Shown here: piece by piece, positions 17,806 through 26,750 of the stretch
Numbering within the stretch: the first letter of the stretch is position 1
Layout: the number at the start of each line of letters is the position of its first letter
Source: Burkholderia sp. lig30
Lineage (GTDB): Bacteria > Pseudomonadota > Gammaproteobacteria > Burkholderiales > Burkholderiaceae
Length of the DNA: 64,000 nucleotides
Reading direction: 5' to 3'
NCBI RefSeq assembly: GCF_000687455.2
Contig: NZ_JGVW01000074.1
Coordinates: 1-64,000, forward strand
Notes under the pieces: generated by a model
The model's input: only the letters and a program-made list of their open reading frames with translations
Databases searched by the model: none
What the model was told of the DNA's origin: nothing
Made by a program: the position numbers and the translations under genes

Positions 17806-19461
17806 ATGAGTCAGGCAGGACTGCGCGAGCGCAGCACCAGCGGGGTGGAGACCACCATCTCACATGATTCCGGCGGCCACACGTTGCAGCGTGGCCTCAC
17901 ATGGAAAGATGCATTCTGGGTGACGAGCGGCGTGCCGGCAGGCGTGCTGTTCACGATCGGCGGCGTGTGCGCGACGATCGGCCAGCCCGCGTGGGCGATC
18001 TGGATCGCCGCGATCACCATGGGTTTGATTCAAAGCGCGACTTATGCGGAAATTTCCGGGCTATTTCCGCATAAATCGGGCGGCGCGTCGGTCTACGGCG
18101 CGATCGGCTGGGTGCGTTACAGCAAATTGATTGCCCCGGTCTCCGTCTGGTGCAACTGGCTCGCATGGTCGCCGATGCTCGCGCTCGGATGCGGCCTCGC
18201 GGCGAGCTACGCGCTGACGAGCCTCTTTCCCGCCGATGCGGCGGTGCTGCAATGGCAGCTCACGATTGCCGATCTCGGCTTCGTCAAGCCGGGTCTGTCC
18301 CTGCGGATCAATGCGACGTTCATCATCGCGACGATCCTGCTCCTCATCACGTTCAAGCTCCAGCACAGCGGCGCGTCGAAGGCGGCGCGCACGCAACGCA
18401 TTCTCGGCATCGCATCGCTCACGCCACTGCTGATCGTCGGCATCGTGCCGTTCGTCACCGGCGACGTGCCGATGTCGAACCTGCTGCCGCTGCTGCCGCT
18501 CGGCCACGACGCGCAGGGCGACCCGAGCGCCGCGGCGCTCGGCAGCTGGAACGGGCAGGGCGTCGTGATGGCGCTCGGCGCGATGTTCATGGCGGGCTGG
18601 GCGTCGTACGGCTTCGAAACGGCGGTCTGCTACACCCGCGAATTCCGCGATCCGCGCCGCGACACCGCGAAGGCGATCTTCTGGTCCGGCGCGCTGTGCC
18701 TCGTCGTGATGACGCTCGTGCCGATGGCGTTCCAGGGCGCGCTCGGCACGGCCGCGATGCTCGATCCGTCGATCGGCGACGGCACCGGCGTCGCCGCGGC
18801 GATGGCGAGGATCGTCGGCGGCGGCGCATGGGTCGCGAACGCAATCGTCGTGATGCTGATGCTGTCGATCCTGCTGATCGTGATGACGTCGATGATGGGC
18901 TCGTCGCGCACGCTGTACCAGGCGTCGGTCGACGGCTGGCTGCCGAAATACCTGTCGCACGTCAACGAGCACGGCTCGCCGACGCGCGCGATGTGGACCG
19001 ACCTCGGCTTCAACCTCGTGCTGCTGATGATGTCGGATTACATGACGGTGCTGTCGATCTCGAACGTCTGCTACATGCTGTTCGTGTTCCTCAATCTGCA
19101 GTCCGGATGGATTCACCGGATGGATCGCGGCGGCTGGCAGCGTCCGTTCCGCTGCCCGACGTGGCTGCTCGCGCTCGGCGGGCTGTGCGGCTTCGCGAAT
19201 CTCGTGTATGTCGGCGCGGGCGCGAACCTGCAGGGCGAAGGCACGCTGCGCAACGGCCTGATCGCGATGCTGCTGATCGTGCCGGTATTCGTGTATCGCC
19301 ACTACTGGCAGGACCGCGGCCGCTTTCCCGCGCAGATGGTGCGCGACGTCGAGCTCGACGTGCCCGCGCGCAGCGGGTGGCTGAACCTCGCGCCCTATGC
19401 GGCGCTCGCGGCGGCCGCGTTGACGATCTGGGGCTCGTACTATCTGGCGTGGGTGCGGTAG
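17806..19461 (+). CDS. APC-superfamily amino acid/amine permease
   Basis: A 551-residue inner-membrane transporter with about 12 hydrophobic helices. The N-terminal hallmark is WVTSGVPAGVLFTIGG and the second helix region reads YAEISGLFPHKSGGASVYGA, the consensus of amino acid-polyamine-organocation permeases. The start at 17806 follows AAGGAGGA. It lies between the orphan betaine-binding protein and the convergent ABC ATPase gene. The substrate is unknown; an amino acid or amine linked to the betaine pathway is an inference from position. Confidence 0.88.
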   Translation: MSQAGLRERSTSGVETTISHDSGGHTLQRGLTWKDAFWVTSGVPAGVLFTIGGVCATIGQPAWAIWIAAITMGLIQSATYAEISGLFPHKSGGASVYGAIGWVRYSKLIAPVSVWCNWLAWSPMLALGCGLAASYALTSLFPADAAVLQWQLTIADLGFVKPGLSLRINATFIIATILLLITFKLQHSGASKAARTQRILGIASLTPLLIVGIVPFVTGDVPMSNLLPLLPLGHDAQGDPSAAALGSWNGQGVVMALGAMFMAGWASYGFETAVCYTREFRDPRRDTAKAIFWSGALCLVVMTLVPMAFQGALGTAAMLDPSIGDGTGVAAAMARIVGGGAWVANAIVVMLMLSILLIVMTSMMGSSRTLYQASVDGWLPKYLSHVNEHGSPTRAMWTDLGFNLVLLMMSDYMTVLSISNVCYMLFVFLNLQSGWIHRMDRGGWQRPFRCPTWLLALGGLCGFANLVYVGAGANLQGEGTLRNGLIAMLLIVPVFVYRHYWQDRGRFPAQMVRDVELDVPARSGWLNLAPYAALAAAALTIWGSYYLAWVR

Positions 19462-19475
19462 CGCGCGCCCGGCCG

Positions 19476-20849
19476 CTACGCGTCGTCGTCGTCGTTGTCG
19501 TCGCCTCGCCTGAACACGCGCGCGCGGTCGTCGTAGGTGTAGAGACCCGAGAAGCGGCCCCAGTCGATCGCGGTGAGCAGCGCGCGGTCGGCGTCCGACG
19601 GGTTCAGGTGATCCTGTAGTTCGAGTTCGAAGCGCTCGCGCGGCGCGACGTGCGCGTCGCGCTCGTCGAGCACTTCGCGGATGTGCGCGACGAGCGGCAC
19701 GAAATGCTCGAGGTGCTCGCGGAAGATCCGCTTGCGCGCCGGCGGGCCGCTGCGCGCGTATGCGCGGCCGGCGGCCGTCAGCCTGATCGAGCCGTCGTGC
19801 AGCTCGCCGAATTCGAGCAGGTGCAGCGCCGTCGCGACGGGCAGCATCTCGTCCATTTTCATCGTCAGCGATGCGGCCAGACGCGCGAATTCCGCATCGC
19901 CGTCGCCCGCGTTCGCGGCGAGCGCATCGACGAAGCCGTCGATCCGGTACGCCGACACGTTCGGCAAGCGTTGCGCGAAGCCGTTGTGCGTGCTGTCCCG
20001 CATCGCGATCGACTCGACGATCCGCGTGGTCAGCACCGAGTAGATTTCGTTCGCGAGCGCCTGGAATGCGCCGTCGAGCCGGTTGCGCGGATACGCGAGC
20101 GGTATCCGCACGTCGGCCACCACATGCCCCGGATGCGCGCCGAGCACCAGCACGCGGTCGCACATCAGCACCGCTTCCTCGATGTTGTGCGTGACCATCA
20201 TGACCGCCTTGATGGAGAGCTGATGCGCGTGCCACAGATCGAGAAAATCCGTGCGCAGCGTGTCCGCCGTCAGCACGTCGAGCGCCGAGAACGGCTCGTC
20301 CATCAACAGCAGCGCCGGCTCGGCGGCCAGCGCACGCGCGAAGCCGACGCGCTGTCGCATGCCGCCCGACAGCTCGCGCGGATACGCGGACTGGAAGCCG
20401 TCGAGGCCGATCAGGTCGATCGCTTCGCGCACGCGCGGCGCGACCTGGTCATGCGGCAGGTCGATCGCATCGAGCCCCAGCGCGACGTTGTCGGCGACGC
20501 TGAGCCACGGATACAGCGCGAACGTCTGGAACACCACCGCGATGCCTTCGGCGGGGCCGCGCAGCGGCGCACCGCGATAGATCACCTGCCCGGACGTCGG
20601 CGCGACGAGGCCGGCCGCGATCCGCAGCAGCGTGGATTTGCCGGAGCCGGAGCGGCCGAGCAGCCCGAGGATCTCGCCTTCGCGCAGCGTCAGGCCGACA
20701 TGGCCGAGGACGGGCAGCGGCTCGCCCGACAGCTTGGCGAACGACATGCTCACGTCGCGCAGCTCGATGACAGGCTCGGGCGCGGCCGCGCGCCGCGTGG
20801 CGGCGTGGTCGGCCTCGGCGTCGGCAGGCGCGGGCAGTTGCGTCATCAC
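19476..20849 (-). CDS. ABC transporter ATP-binding protein with C-terminal AAA-associated domain
   Basis: A 457-residue ATPase of the nitrate/sulfonate/taurine type. The Walker A is GLLGRSGSGKST, the signature LSGGMRQRVGFARAL, the Walker B LLLMDEPFSALD and the H-loop MMVTHNIEEAV. About 150 extra residues at the C-terminus form the AAA-associated domain typical of partners of duplicated anion-type permeases. The tail ends in an acidic run (RRGDDNDDDDA). It lies 6 nt downstream of the permease, so they form one unit. No binding-protein gene is present. Confidence 0.9.
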   Translation of the reverse strand: MMTQLPAPADAEADHAATRRAAAPEPVIELRDVSMSFAKLSGEPLPVLGHVGLTLREGEILGLLGRSGSGKSTLLRIAAGLVAPTSGQVIYRGAPLRGPAEGIAVVFQTFALYPWLSVADNVALGLDAIDLPHDQVAPRVREAIDLIGLDGFQSAYPRELSGGMRQRVGFARALAAEPALLLMDEPFSALDVLTADTLRTDFLDLWHAHQLSIKAVMMVTHNIEEAVLMCDRVLVLGAHPGHVVADVRIPLAYPRNRLDGAFQALANEIYSVLTTRIVESIAMRDSTHNGFAQRLPNVSAYRIDGFVDALAANAGDGDAEFARLAASLTMKMDEMLPVATALHLLEFGELHDGSIRLTAAGRAYARSGPPARKRIFREHLEHFVPLVAHIREVLDERDAHVAPRERFELELQDHLNPSDADRALLTAIDWGRFSGLYTYDDRARVFRRGDDNDDDDA

Positions 20850-20855
20850 AAGCTC

Positions 20856-22589
20856 CTAGTCGAGACGGTTGCGGCGTTCCGCGTAAGCATAGAGGGGCCG
20901 CCACAGCAGGCGGTTCGTCGCGACCACGAGGATCGACATCGTCGCGACGCCGAGCGCGATGCGCGGGTAGTCGCCCGCCGCGGTCATGCGGGCGATGTAC
21001 GCGCCGAGGCCGTGCGCATCGAGGGTCGTCGCGCCCCAGCTGACCCACTCGGACACGATGCTCGCATTCCATGCGCCGCCCGACGCGGTGATCGCGCCCG
21101 TCACGTAGTACGGGAGGATGCCGGGCAGCACCGCCTTGCGCCACCAGGAGGGCGGGCGCAGGCGCAGGCTCGCGGCGGCTTCGCGCAGATCGTCGGGAAA
21201 CGCGGTCGCGCCGGCGATCACGTTGAACAGGATGTACCACTGCGTGCCGAGGATCATCAGCGGGGTGAGCCAGATCGACGGCGTCAGGCCGAAATGCACG
21301 ATCAGGTAGACCGCGACCGGGAACAGCAGGTTGGCCGGAAACGCCGCGAGAAACTGCGCGACCGGCTGGACGAGCGCGGTCGCCTTCGGGCGCAGGCCGA
21401 CGTACACGCCGATCGGCACCCAGACCGCCGACGCGACGCCGATCAGCACGGTCACGCGCAGCAGCGTGAGCGCGCCGTTGCGCGCGACGGCGGCGACGTC
21501 GCTCCACGACAGCACCGGCCTCGCGAAGCGCCAGAGCACGAGCGCCAGACAGGCGGCCGCCGCGGCGCAGACCGCGAGCCACAACAGGTCGCCGATGCGG
21601 CGCGGCGGCGCGACGCGCGGCCGGGGCCAGCGCGGCACCCAGGCGAGCCGCGCGTGCGCGGCGCGGTGCAGCCAGGCGCCGGCGGGCGCCGCCGCGTGCT
21701 GGATCAGGCGCGCCCGGTGCAGCAGGTCGAGCAGCCAGCTCGGCGGCGCTGCGCTGCTGGCCGTCTGCTCGAAGCGGAATTTGTCTGCCCACGCGACCAT
21801 CGGCCGGAACAGCAACTGATCGTAGAGGACGATCGCGACCGTCATCGCCGCGATCGCATAGCCGACCGCGGCGAGGTCGCGCCGCTCGATCGCGATCGCG
21901 ACATACGAGCCGACGCCGGGAAGGGCGATGCGGACGTCGCCGACCGAGATCGCCTCGGACGCGACGACGAAGAACCAGCCGCCGGACATCGACATCATCG
22001 TGTTCCAGATCAGGCCGGGCATCGCGAACGGCACGTCGAGCGTCCAGAAGCGCTGCCATGCGCCGAGGCGCAGGCTGCGGCTCGCCTCGTCGAGATCGCG
22101 CGGCACGGTGCGCAGCGCCTGATAGAAGCTGAACGCCATGTTCCACGCCTGGCTCGTGAAGATCGCGAAGATCGCGGCCAGTTCGGCGCCGAACGTGTTG
22201 CCCGGCGTGAGCGACAGGAAGAAGACCACGGTGAACGACAGGTAGCCGAGGATCGGCACCGATTGCAGCACGTCGAGCAGCGGAATCAGCACCATTTCGG
22301 CGCGGCGGCTTTTCGCGGCGAGCGTCGCGTAGGTGAAGGTGAATAGCAGCGACGCGCCGAGCGCGGCGAGCATGCGCGTGACCGTGCGCAGCGTATAGCC
22401 GGGCAACGCGAGCGGCGACGTGGAGATGGCGGCGTGCTGCGTGACGGCCAGCGGGGCCGTCATCTGCCGCGCGCCCGAGCCGAGCAGCACGATCAGGCCC
22501 AGCACGAGCAGGACGGCGATCAGGTCGCGCCAGCCGGGTATGCGCGGGCGCCAGCGCCCGCCGGCCAGAAGGTCGGCATGATGCTCCAC
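20856..22589 (-). CDS. ABC transporter permease with two fused membrane domains
   Basis: A protein of about 577 residues from a GTG at 22589. Two BPD-type membrane domains are fused, each with an EAA loop: EASRSLRLGAWQRF in the first half and EAAASLRLRPPSWWRK in the second. This is the duplicated anion-type permease layout. No better ATG is available near the first hydrophobic helix (LIAVLLVLGLIVLLGSGA), so the start is uncertain. It sits between purU and its ATPase. The substrate cannot be deduced. Confidence 0.85.
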   Translation of the reverse strand: MEHHADLLAGGRWRPRIPGWRDLIAVLLVLGLIVLLGSGARQMTAPLAVTQHAAISTSPLALPGYTLRTVTRMLAALGASLLFTFTYATLAAKSRRAEMVLIPLLDVLQSVPILGYLSFTVVFFLSLTPGNTFGAELAAIFAIFTSQAWNMAFSFYQALRTVPRDLDEASRSLRLGAWQRFWTLDVPFAMPGLIWNTMMSMSGGWFFVVASEAISVGDVRIALPGVGSYVAIAIERRDLAAVGYAIAAMTVAIVLYDQLLFRPMVAWADKFRFEQTASSAAPPSWLLDLLHRARLIQHAAAPAGAWLHRAAHARLAWVPRWPRPRVAPPRRIGDLLWLAVCAAAAACLALVLWRFARPVLSWSDVAAVARNGALTLLRVTVLIGVASAVWVPIGVYVGLRPKATALVQPVAQFLAAFPANLLFPVAVYLIVHFGLTPSIWLTPLMILGTQWYILFNVIAGATAFPDDLREAAASLRLRPPSWWRKAVLPGILPYYVTGAITASGGAWNASIVSEWVSWGATTLDAHGLGAYIARMTAAGDYPRIALGVATMSILVVATNRLLWRPLYAYAERRNRLD

Positions 22590-22702
22590 GGAAACCCCGA
22601 ATGGTTGACCGCGACCATCGTCGGGGAAAGCCGGGGCGGCTTCGTTGATGTGCGTCAAGCTCCCGCGACGCGCGCGCGGGCGGCGTGCCGCCCGCCCGGG
22701 CG

Positions 22703-23575
22703 TTACCCGAACACCACCGTCCGGTCGCCGTTGAGGAACACGCGGCGCTCGATGAACGCCTTCACCGCGCGCGCGAGCGTGATGCATTCGACGTCGCGCC
22801 CGACCGCGAGCAGCCGCTCCGGCCGGTACGAATGGTCGACGCGCTCGACGACCTGCTCGATGATCGGGCCCTCGTCGAGATCGTCGGTGACGAAGTGCGC
22901 GGTCGCGCCGATCAGCTTGACGCCGCGCGTGTGGGCCTGATGGTAGGGCTTCGCGCCCTTGAAGCCCGGCAGGAACGAGTGGTGGATGTTGATCGCGCGG
23001 TTGACGAGCCGTGCGCTCGCCTCCGGCGACAGCACCTGCATGTAGCGCGCGAGGATCACGAGTTCCGCGCCGCTCGATTCGAACACGTCGAGCCATTGCG
23101 CTTCCTGTTGCGCCTTCGTGCCGGCGGTGATCGGGAAGTACCGGAACGGCAGGCCGTGCTGCTGCGCGAGCGGTTCCAGGTCGGGATGGTTCGACGCGAT
23201 CCCGACGATGTCCATCTTCAGCTCGCCCATCCGCCAGCGGAACAGCAGGTCCGCCAGGCAATGCTCGAGCTTCGACACCATGATCAGCACCTTCGGCCGC
23301 GCATTGACGTCGTGGATCGCCCACTGCATGTCGAATGCGGCCGCGATCGGCGCGAATTCCTGCCGCAGCGCGTCGACGCGCAGTTCGTGCGCGTCGGTCG
23401 GATGAAACACGCAGCGTACGAAGAAGCGCTGACTGAGATCGTCGTCGAAAACGGTCAGTTCGTCGACGTAGCAGCGATGGCGATCGAGCAGGCCGACGAC
23501 GGCGGCCACTTGTCCGGCGGCGCTCGGGCACGACAGCGTCAGGACGAATTGTTGCGAACGGGGCAGGGCGGACAT
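22703..23575 (-). CDS. purU: Formyltetrahydrofolate deformylase
   Basis: A 290-residue enzyme hydrolysing 10-formyl-THF to THF and formate. An N-terminal ACT domain (about 8-90) precedes a formyltransferase-fold domain with INIHHSFLPGFKGAKPYHQA and the catalytic aspartate region THAR to DDLDEGPIIEQ. The ATG at 23575 has GAGAGGAA upstream. Pseudomonas has a purU in its betaine/sarcosine locus. Here it should regenerate THF when demethylation floods the one-carbon pool. Its stop is 113 bp from the downstream permease start, so co-transcription is possible. Confidence 0.95.
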   Translation of the reverse strand: MSALPRSQQFVLTLSCPSAAGQVAAVVGLLDRHRCYVDELTVFDDDLSQRFFVRCVFHPTDAHELRVDALRQEFAPIAAAFDMQWAIHDVNARPKVLIMVSKLEHCLADLLFRWRMGELKMDIVGIASNHPDLEPLAQQHGLPFRYFPITAGTKAQQEAQWLDVFESSGAELVILARYMQVLSPEASARLVNRAINIHHSFLPGFKGAKPYHQAHTRGVKLIGATAHFVTDDLDEGPIIEQVVERVDHSYRPERLLAVGRDVECITLARAVKAFIERRVFLNGDRTVVFG

Positions 23576-23914
23576 GCGGTTCCTCTCGGTTCGTTGAGCG
23601 GCCGGCGCGTGCGGCGATTGCCGCGGCCGGCCATGCGTGAAGTAAAGCAGGCGCGGCCGCGCGCGGATAGAACCGAACCGCCGTGCGGCTGGTATCGCTG
23701 CGCCACGACGCGCGGTCGCTTTCGGCATGGTTGGTGTCGCTTGCAGACGGGTGGCGCGAAATATGGGTTTGTATTTTTCGCCAATGGGTCCGCCATTTCG
23801 GAACGCAGAACGAATGAAGTCGTTAGGCGTACGTGATTCAAATACATACAGCGGATCGGAGAAACAAGGTCTGGAGTCTTCTTTTCAACGAAGTGTCAGG
23901 GAGGGTGGTCGACA
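23576..23914. other. Divergent intergenic region, purU and porin
   Basis: This 339 bp region holds the promoters of two divergent genes. It is AT-richer from about 23756 to 23880. No hairpin, small gene or clear operator was identified. Confidence 0.4.
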
Positions 23915-25057
23915 ATGAGGAAATCGAAACTTGCCGCGGCAGCCGCCGTCGCATCGGCGGCAGCATGCATGCCAGCTGCGGGCCATGCGCAGAGCAGCGT
24001 GACGCTCTACGGGATCATCGACGCGGGCGTGACGTGGGCGAGCAATTCCGGCGGCGCGCACGTGTTCAAGTTTGACGACGGCGTGTCGTACGGCAACCGG
24101 ATCGGCTTCAAGGGCAGCGAGGATCTGGGCGGCGGCATGAAGGCGGTCTTCGTGCTGGAGAGCGGCTTCCGGCTCGGCAACGGCCAGCTCGGCTTCGGCG
24201 GCGCAGAATTTGGCCGCCAGGCCTATGTCGGGCTGCAGAACGACTGGGGCACGCTGTCGTTCGGCAACCAGCTCGACATGACCAACGAGATGGTGACGAT
24301 CTTCAACATCTCCGCGTGGGGGAGCGGCTATGCGATCCATCAGGGCGACTTCGACCGCCTCAACGGCGACCGTCTGCCGAATTCGGTGAAATTCCTGTCG
24401 AACGACTTCGGCGGCTTCAAGTTCGGCGCGATGTATTCGTTCGGCAACGTCGCGGGCGACATTCACCGCAACAGCGCGTGGAGCGCGGGCGCGAGCTACG
24501 CGAACGGCAACCTGTCGATCGGCGCCGCGTACACGCACCTGAACAACCCGTTCGGCATCTATGCGTTCGATCCGTACGCGATGATCGGCACGAAGACCTT
24601 CCTCGGCCAGCCGACCGTCAGCGTCGATCCGGCGACCGGGCAGGCGACCGACCTGTTCGCGAACACGCCGATGAACGTCGACAGCCAGGGCACGTTCGGC
24701 GTCGGCGCGAGCTATGTGATCGACAAGCTGACGTTGAGCGGCAATTTCTCGTACACGACGATCAAGGGCTTCGGCAACACGTCGCACATGCAGGTCTACG
24801 AAGGCGGCGGCCTGTACCAGTTCACGCCGGCGCTCAGCCTGATCGCGGGCTATCAGCACACGCGCTTCGAAGGCCATCACTGGAACCAGGGGTCGGCGGG
24901 CCTGCATTACATGCTGTCGAAGCGCACTGACGTCTATATTTCCGGCGACTACCTGCGCGCGTCGAACGGTGTCGATGCGGTGATCGGCTACAGCTTCGCG
25001 CCGTCGACGACGCCGACCCAGGCCGACGTGCGGATCGGCATGCGGCATTCGTTCTGA
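23915..25057 (+). CDS. Gram-negative porin, OmpC-like
   Basis: A 380-residue outer-membrane porin. The signal peptide MRKSKLAAAAAVASAAA ends GHAQ, and the mature start SSVTLYGIIDAGVTWASN is the Burkholderia/Bordetella porin hallmark. Also present are RIGFKGSEDLGGGMKAVFVLE near strand 2 and a terminal phenylalanine (MRHSF) needed for outer-membrane assembly. It is complete, unlike the porin at the left edge, and differs from it in sequence. It lies at the end of the betaine region, so a role in solute entry is plausible but unproven. Confidence 0.94.
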   Translation: MRKSKLAAAAAVASAAACMPAAGHAQSSVTLYGIIDAGVTWASNSGGAHVFKFDDGVSYGNRIGFKGSEDLGGGMKAVFVLESGFRLGNGQLGFGGAEFGRQAYVGLQNDWGTLSFGNQLDMTNEMVTIFNISAWGSGYAIHQGDFDRLNGDRLPNSVKFLSNDFGGFKFGAMYSFGNVAGDIHRNSAWSAGASYANGNLSIGAAYTHLNNPFGIYAFDPYAMIGTKTFLGQPTVSVDPATGQATDLFANTPMNVDSQGTFGVGASYVIDKLTLSGNFSYTTIKGFGNTSHMQVYEGGGLYQFTPALSLIAGYQHTRFEGHHWNQGSAGLHYMLSKRTDVYISGDYLRASNGVDAVIGYSFAPSTTPTQADVRIGMRHSF

Positions 25058-25153
25058 CCGGCAATGGCCGGACGGTCTTCGGCCGGTCGAGTGCGACGGT
25101 CGGCGGTTGACCGGGTTGACTTCCGGCCCGTGGCTGTAACGCCGCGGCTGCGG

Positions 25154-25516
25154 TCACGCCGCGCGCGTCACCTGCACTGCGGTGCCGTAGCAGATGACTT
25201 CCGTGATGCCGGTGCCGATCTCGGTCGAGTCGTAGCGCATGCCGATGATGCCGTTCGCGCCGCGCTGGCGGGCCTGGTCGAGCATCAGGTCGAATGCGTG
25301 CTGGCGGGTCTTTTCGCATAACGACGTATAGAGCGTGATGTTGCCGCCGAAGATCGTCTGCAGCGCGGCACCGAACGAGCCGACGACGGAACGCGAGCGT
25401 ACGACGACGCCCTGCACGATGCCGAGCGAGCGGACGATGGAATGGCCGGGCAGGTCGAACGCGGAGGTCACGCGGTCGAACGGGATATCGTCGGGCGAGT
25501 GGGCGGTGTTCGGCAT
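25154..25516 (-). CDS. YbjQ/UPF0145 family protein
   Basis: A 120-residue YbjQ-like (UPF0145) protein. The family core [20 protein letters not shown] is followed by [15 protein letters not shown] and a terminal beta segment [11 protein letters not shown]. The family is sometimes described as putative heavy-metal-binding and assembles into rings. Function is unknown. The ribosome-binding site is weak. Confidence 0.88.
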   Translation of the reverse strand: MPNTAHSPDDIPFDRVTSAFDLPGHSIVRSLGIVQGVVVRSRSVVGSFGAALQTIFGGNITLYTSLCEKTRQHAFDLMLDQARQRGANGIIGMRYDSTEIGTGITEVICYGTAVQVTRAA

Positions 25517-25570
25517 GAGTGGAAGGGGCCGGCGGCGCAGTGGGAGAAGCCCTGATTCTAGCGGAGTGTC

Positions 25571-26515
25571 CTACCGCGTTGCGCTTCGATCGTTTCGCGG
25601 GCTGACGCCGAAGCGCATGCGGTACGTCCGCGAGAAATGCGACGGCGATTCGAACCCGCACGCGCCGCAGATCGCGGCGATCGACATGTCGGTCTGCCGC
25701 AGCAATTCGCGTGCGCGGTCGAGCCGCAGGTTCTGGTAGAAGCGCGTCGGCGTGTCATTCAGCGTCGCGCTGAACAGCCGTTCGAGCTGGCGGCGCGTGA
25801 TGGCCGCTTCGTCGGCGAGCGCGTCGGGCTTCAGCGGATTTTCCATGTGGCGCTGCATCGTGCCGATCGCCTGGATCAGCTTGCGGTTATGCACGCCGTA
25901 GCGCGCGGCGATCTCGAGCCGCTGGCTGTCCGAGCGTTGCCGGATCCGGCTGACGACGAACTGCTCGGAGATCGTCGCCGCGAGATCCGCGCCGTGCCGG
26001 CGGCCGATCAGGTCGAGCATCATGTCGATCGACGCGGTGCCGCCCGCGCAGGTGATGCGCCGCTCGCCGATCTCGAACAGGTCCTGCGTCGCGGTGAGGT
26101 GCGGATAGCGTTCGCGGAACGCGGCGAGCGCTTCCCAGTGCAGCGTGACCGGATGCGACGGATCGAGCAGGCATGCCTCGGCGAGCACGAAGCTGCCGGT
26201 GTCGATGCCGCCGAGCGTCGCGTCACGCCGGTGGTGATGCCGCAGCCAGTCGGCAAGGGCGCGCGTATGGCAGGCGAGCGGATCGAAGCCCGCGACGACG
26301 AACAGCGTGTCGATCCGGTCGACGTCCGCGCACGCCGCATCGGCGGCGACCGGAATGCCGTTGCTGGCGGCGACGGGCGCGCCGTCCACGCTGAGCACGT
26401 GCCAGCGGTAGCGTTGCGCACGAAAGCGGTTCGCGACGCGCAGCGGCTCGAGCGCGGACATGAAGCCGAGCGCGGAGAACCCGGGCAGCAGCAGGAAGTG
26501 GAAATCCTCGGGCAT
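25571..26515 (-). CDS. cdhR: GlxA-family AraC-type regulator, CdhR-like
   Basis: A 314-residue regulator with an N-terminal DJ-1/PfpI-like domain (FHFLLLPGFSALGFMSALEPLR; FVVAGFDP) and a C-terminal AraC domain (ALADEAAITRRQLERLFSAT; DMSIAAICGACGFESPSHFS). I use the ATG at 26515; an ATG at 26578 would add 21 residues. It belongs to the GbdR/CdhR/ArgR group. In Pseudomonas, CdhR lies next to caiX and activates carnitine catabolism. Here the caiX-cdhCAB operon is divergent and 2.4 kb away, which makes CdhR the best assignment, with some doubt because a helicase gene intervenes. Confidence 0.78.
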   Translation of the reverse strand: MPEDFHFLLLPGFSALGFMSALEPLRVANRFRAQRYRWHVLSVDGAPVAASNGIPVAADAACADVDRIDTLFVVAGFDPLACHTRALADWLRHHHRRDATLGGIDTGSFVLAEACLLDPSHPVTLHWEALAAFRERYPHLTATQDLFEIGERRITCAGGTASIDMMLDLIGRRHGADLAATISEQFVVSRIRQRSDSQRLEIAARYGVHNRKLIQAIGTMQRHMENPLKPDALADEAAITRRQLERLFSATLNDTPTRFYQNLRLDRARELLRQTDMSIAAICGACGFESPSHFSRTYRMRFGVSPRNDRSATR

Positions 26516-26750
26516 GGGGGAGCGGTGGCGGACGGTATGAGCGTAACGGCCGATCGTACACGGGATTTCGTTCGTCATTCGGTCCGCTTGCCCCTGCTGC
26601 GTCCGGCACGCGCTTGACGCAGAAAGCATCTGTTCACGCTTCAGTGCGCCGTTACCCGCCGACCTGATGCGCGCCGAAGCGGCGCCGCTGTCTGCCAGCG
26701 GGTAGCAAACCTCCAGCCTGTTCCAGGGCTGGCTTGACTCATCCCGCGGA

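Noticed and set aside
19650-22346. 898-residue plus-strand open frame
   Set aside because: Antisense to the ABC ATPase and permease genes, which have full family motifs.
25056-25088. Terminator after the second porin (GACCGGC/GCCGGTC arms)
   Set aside because: Short arms, long GC-rich loop and no U-tract; not distinguishable from background in this GC range.
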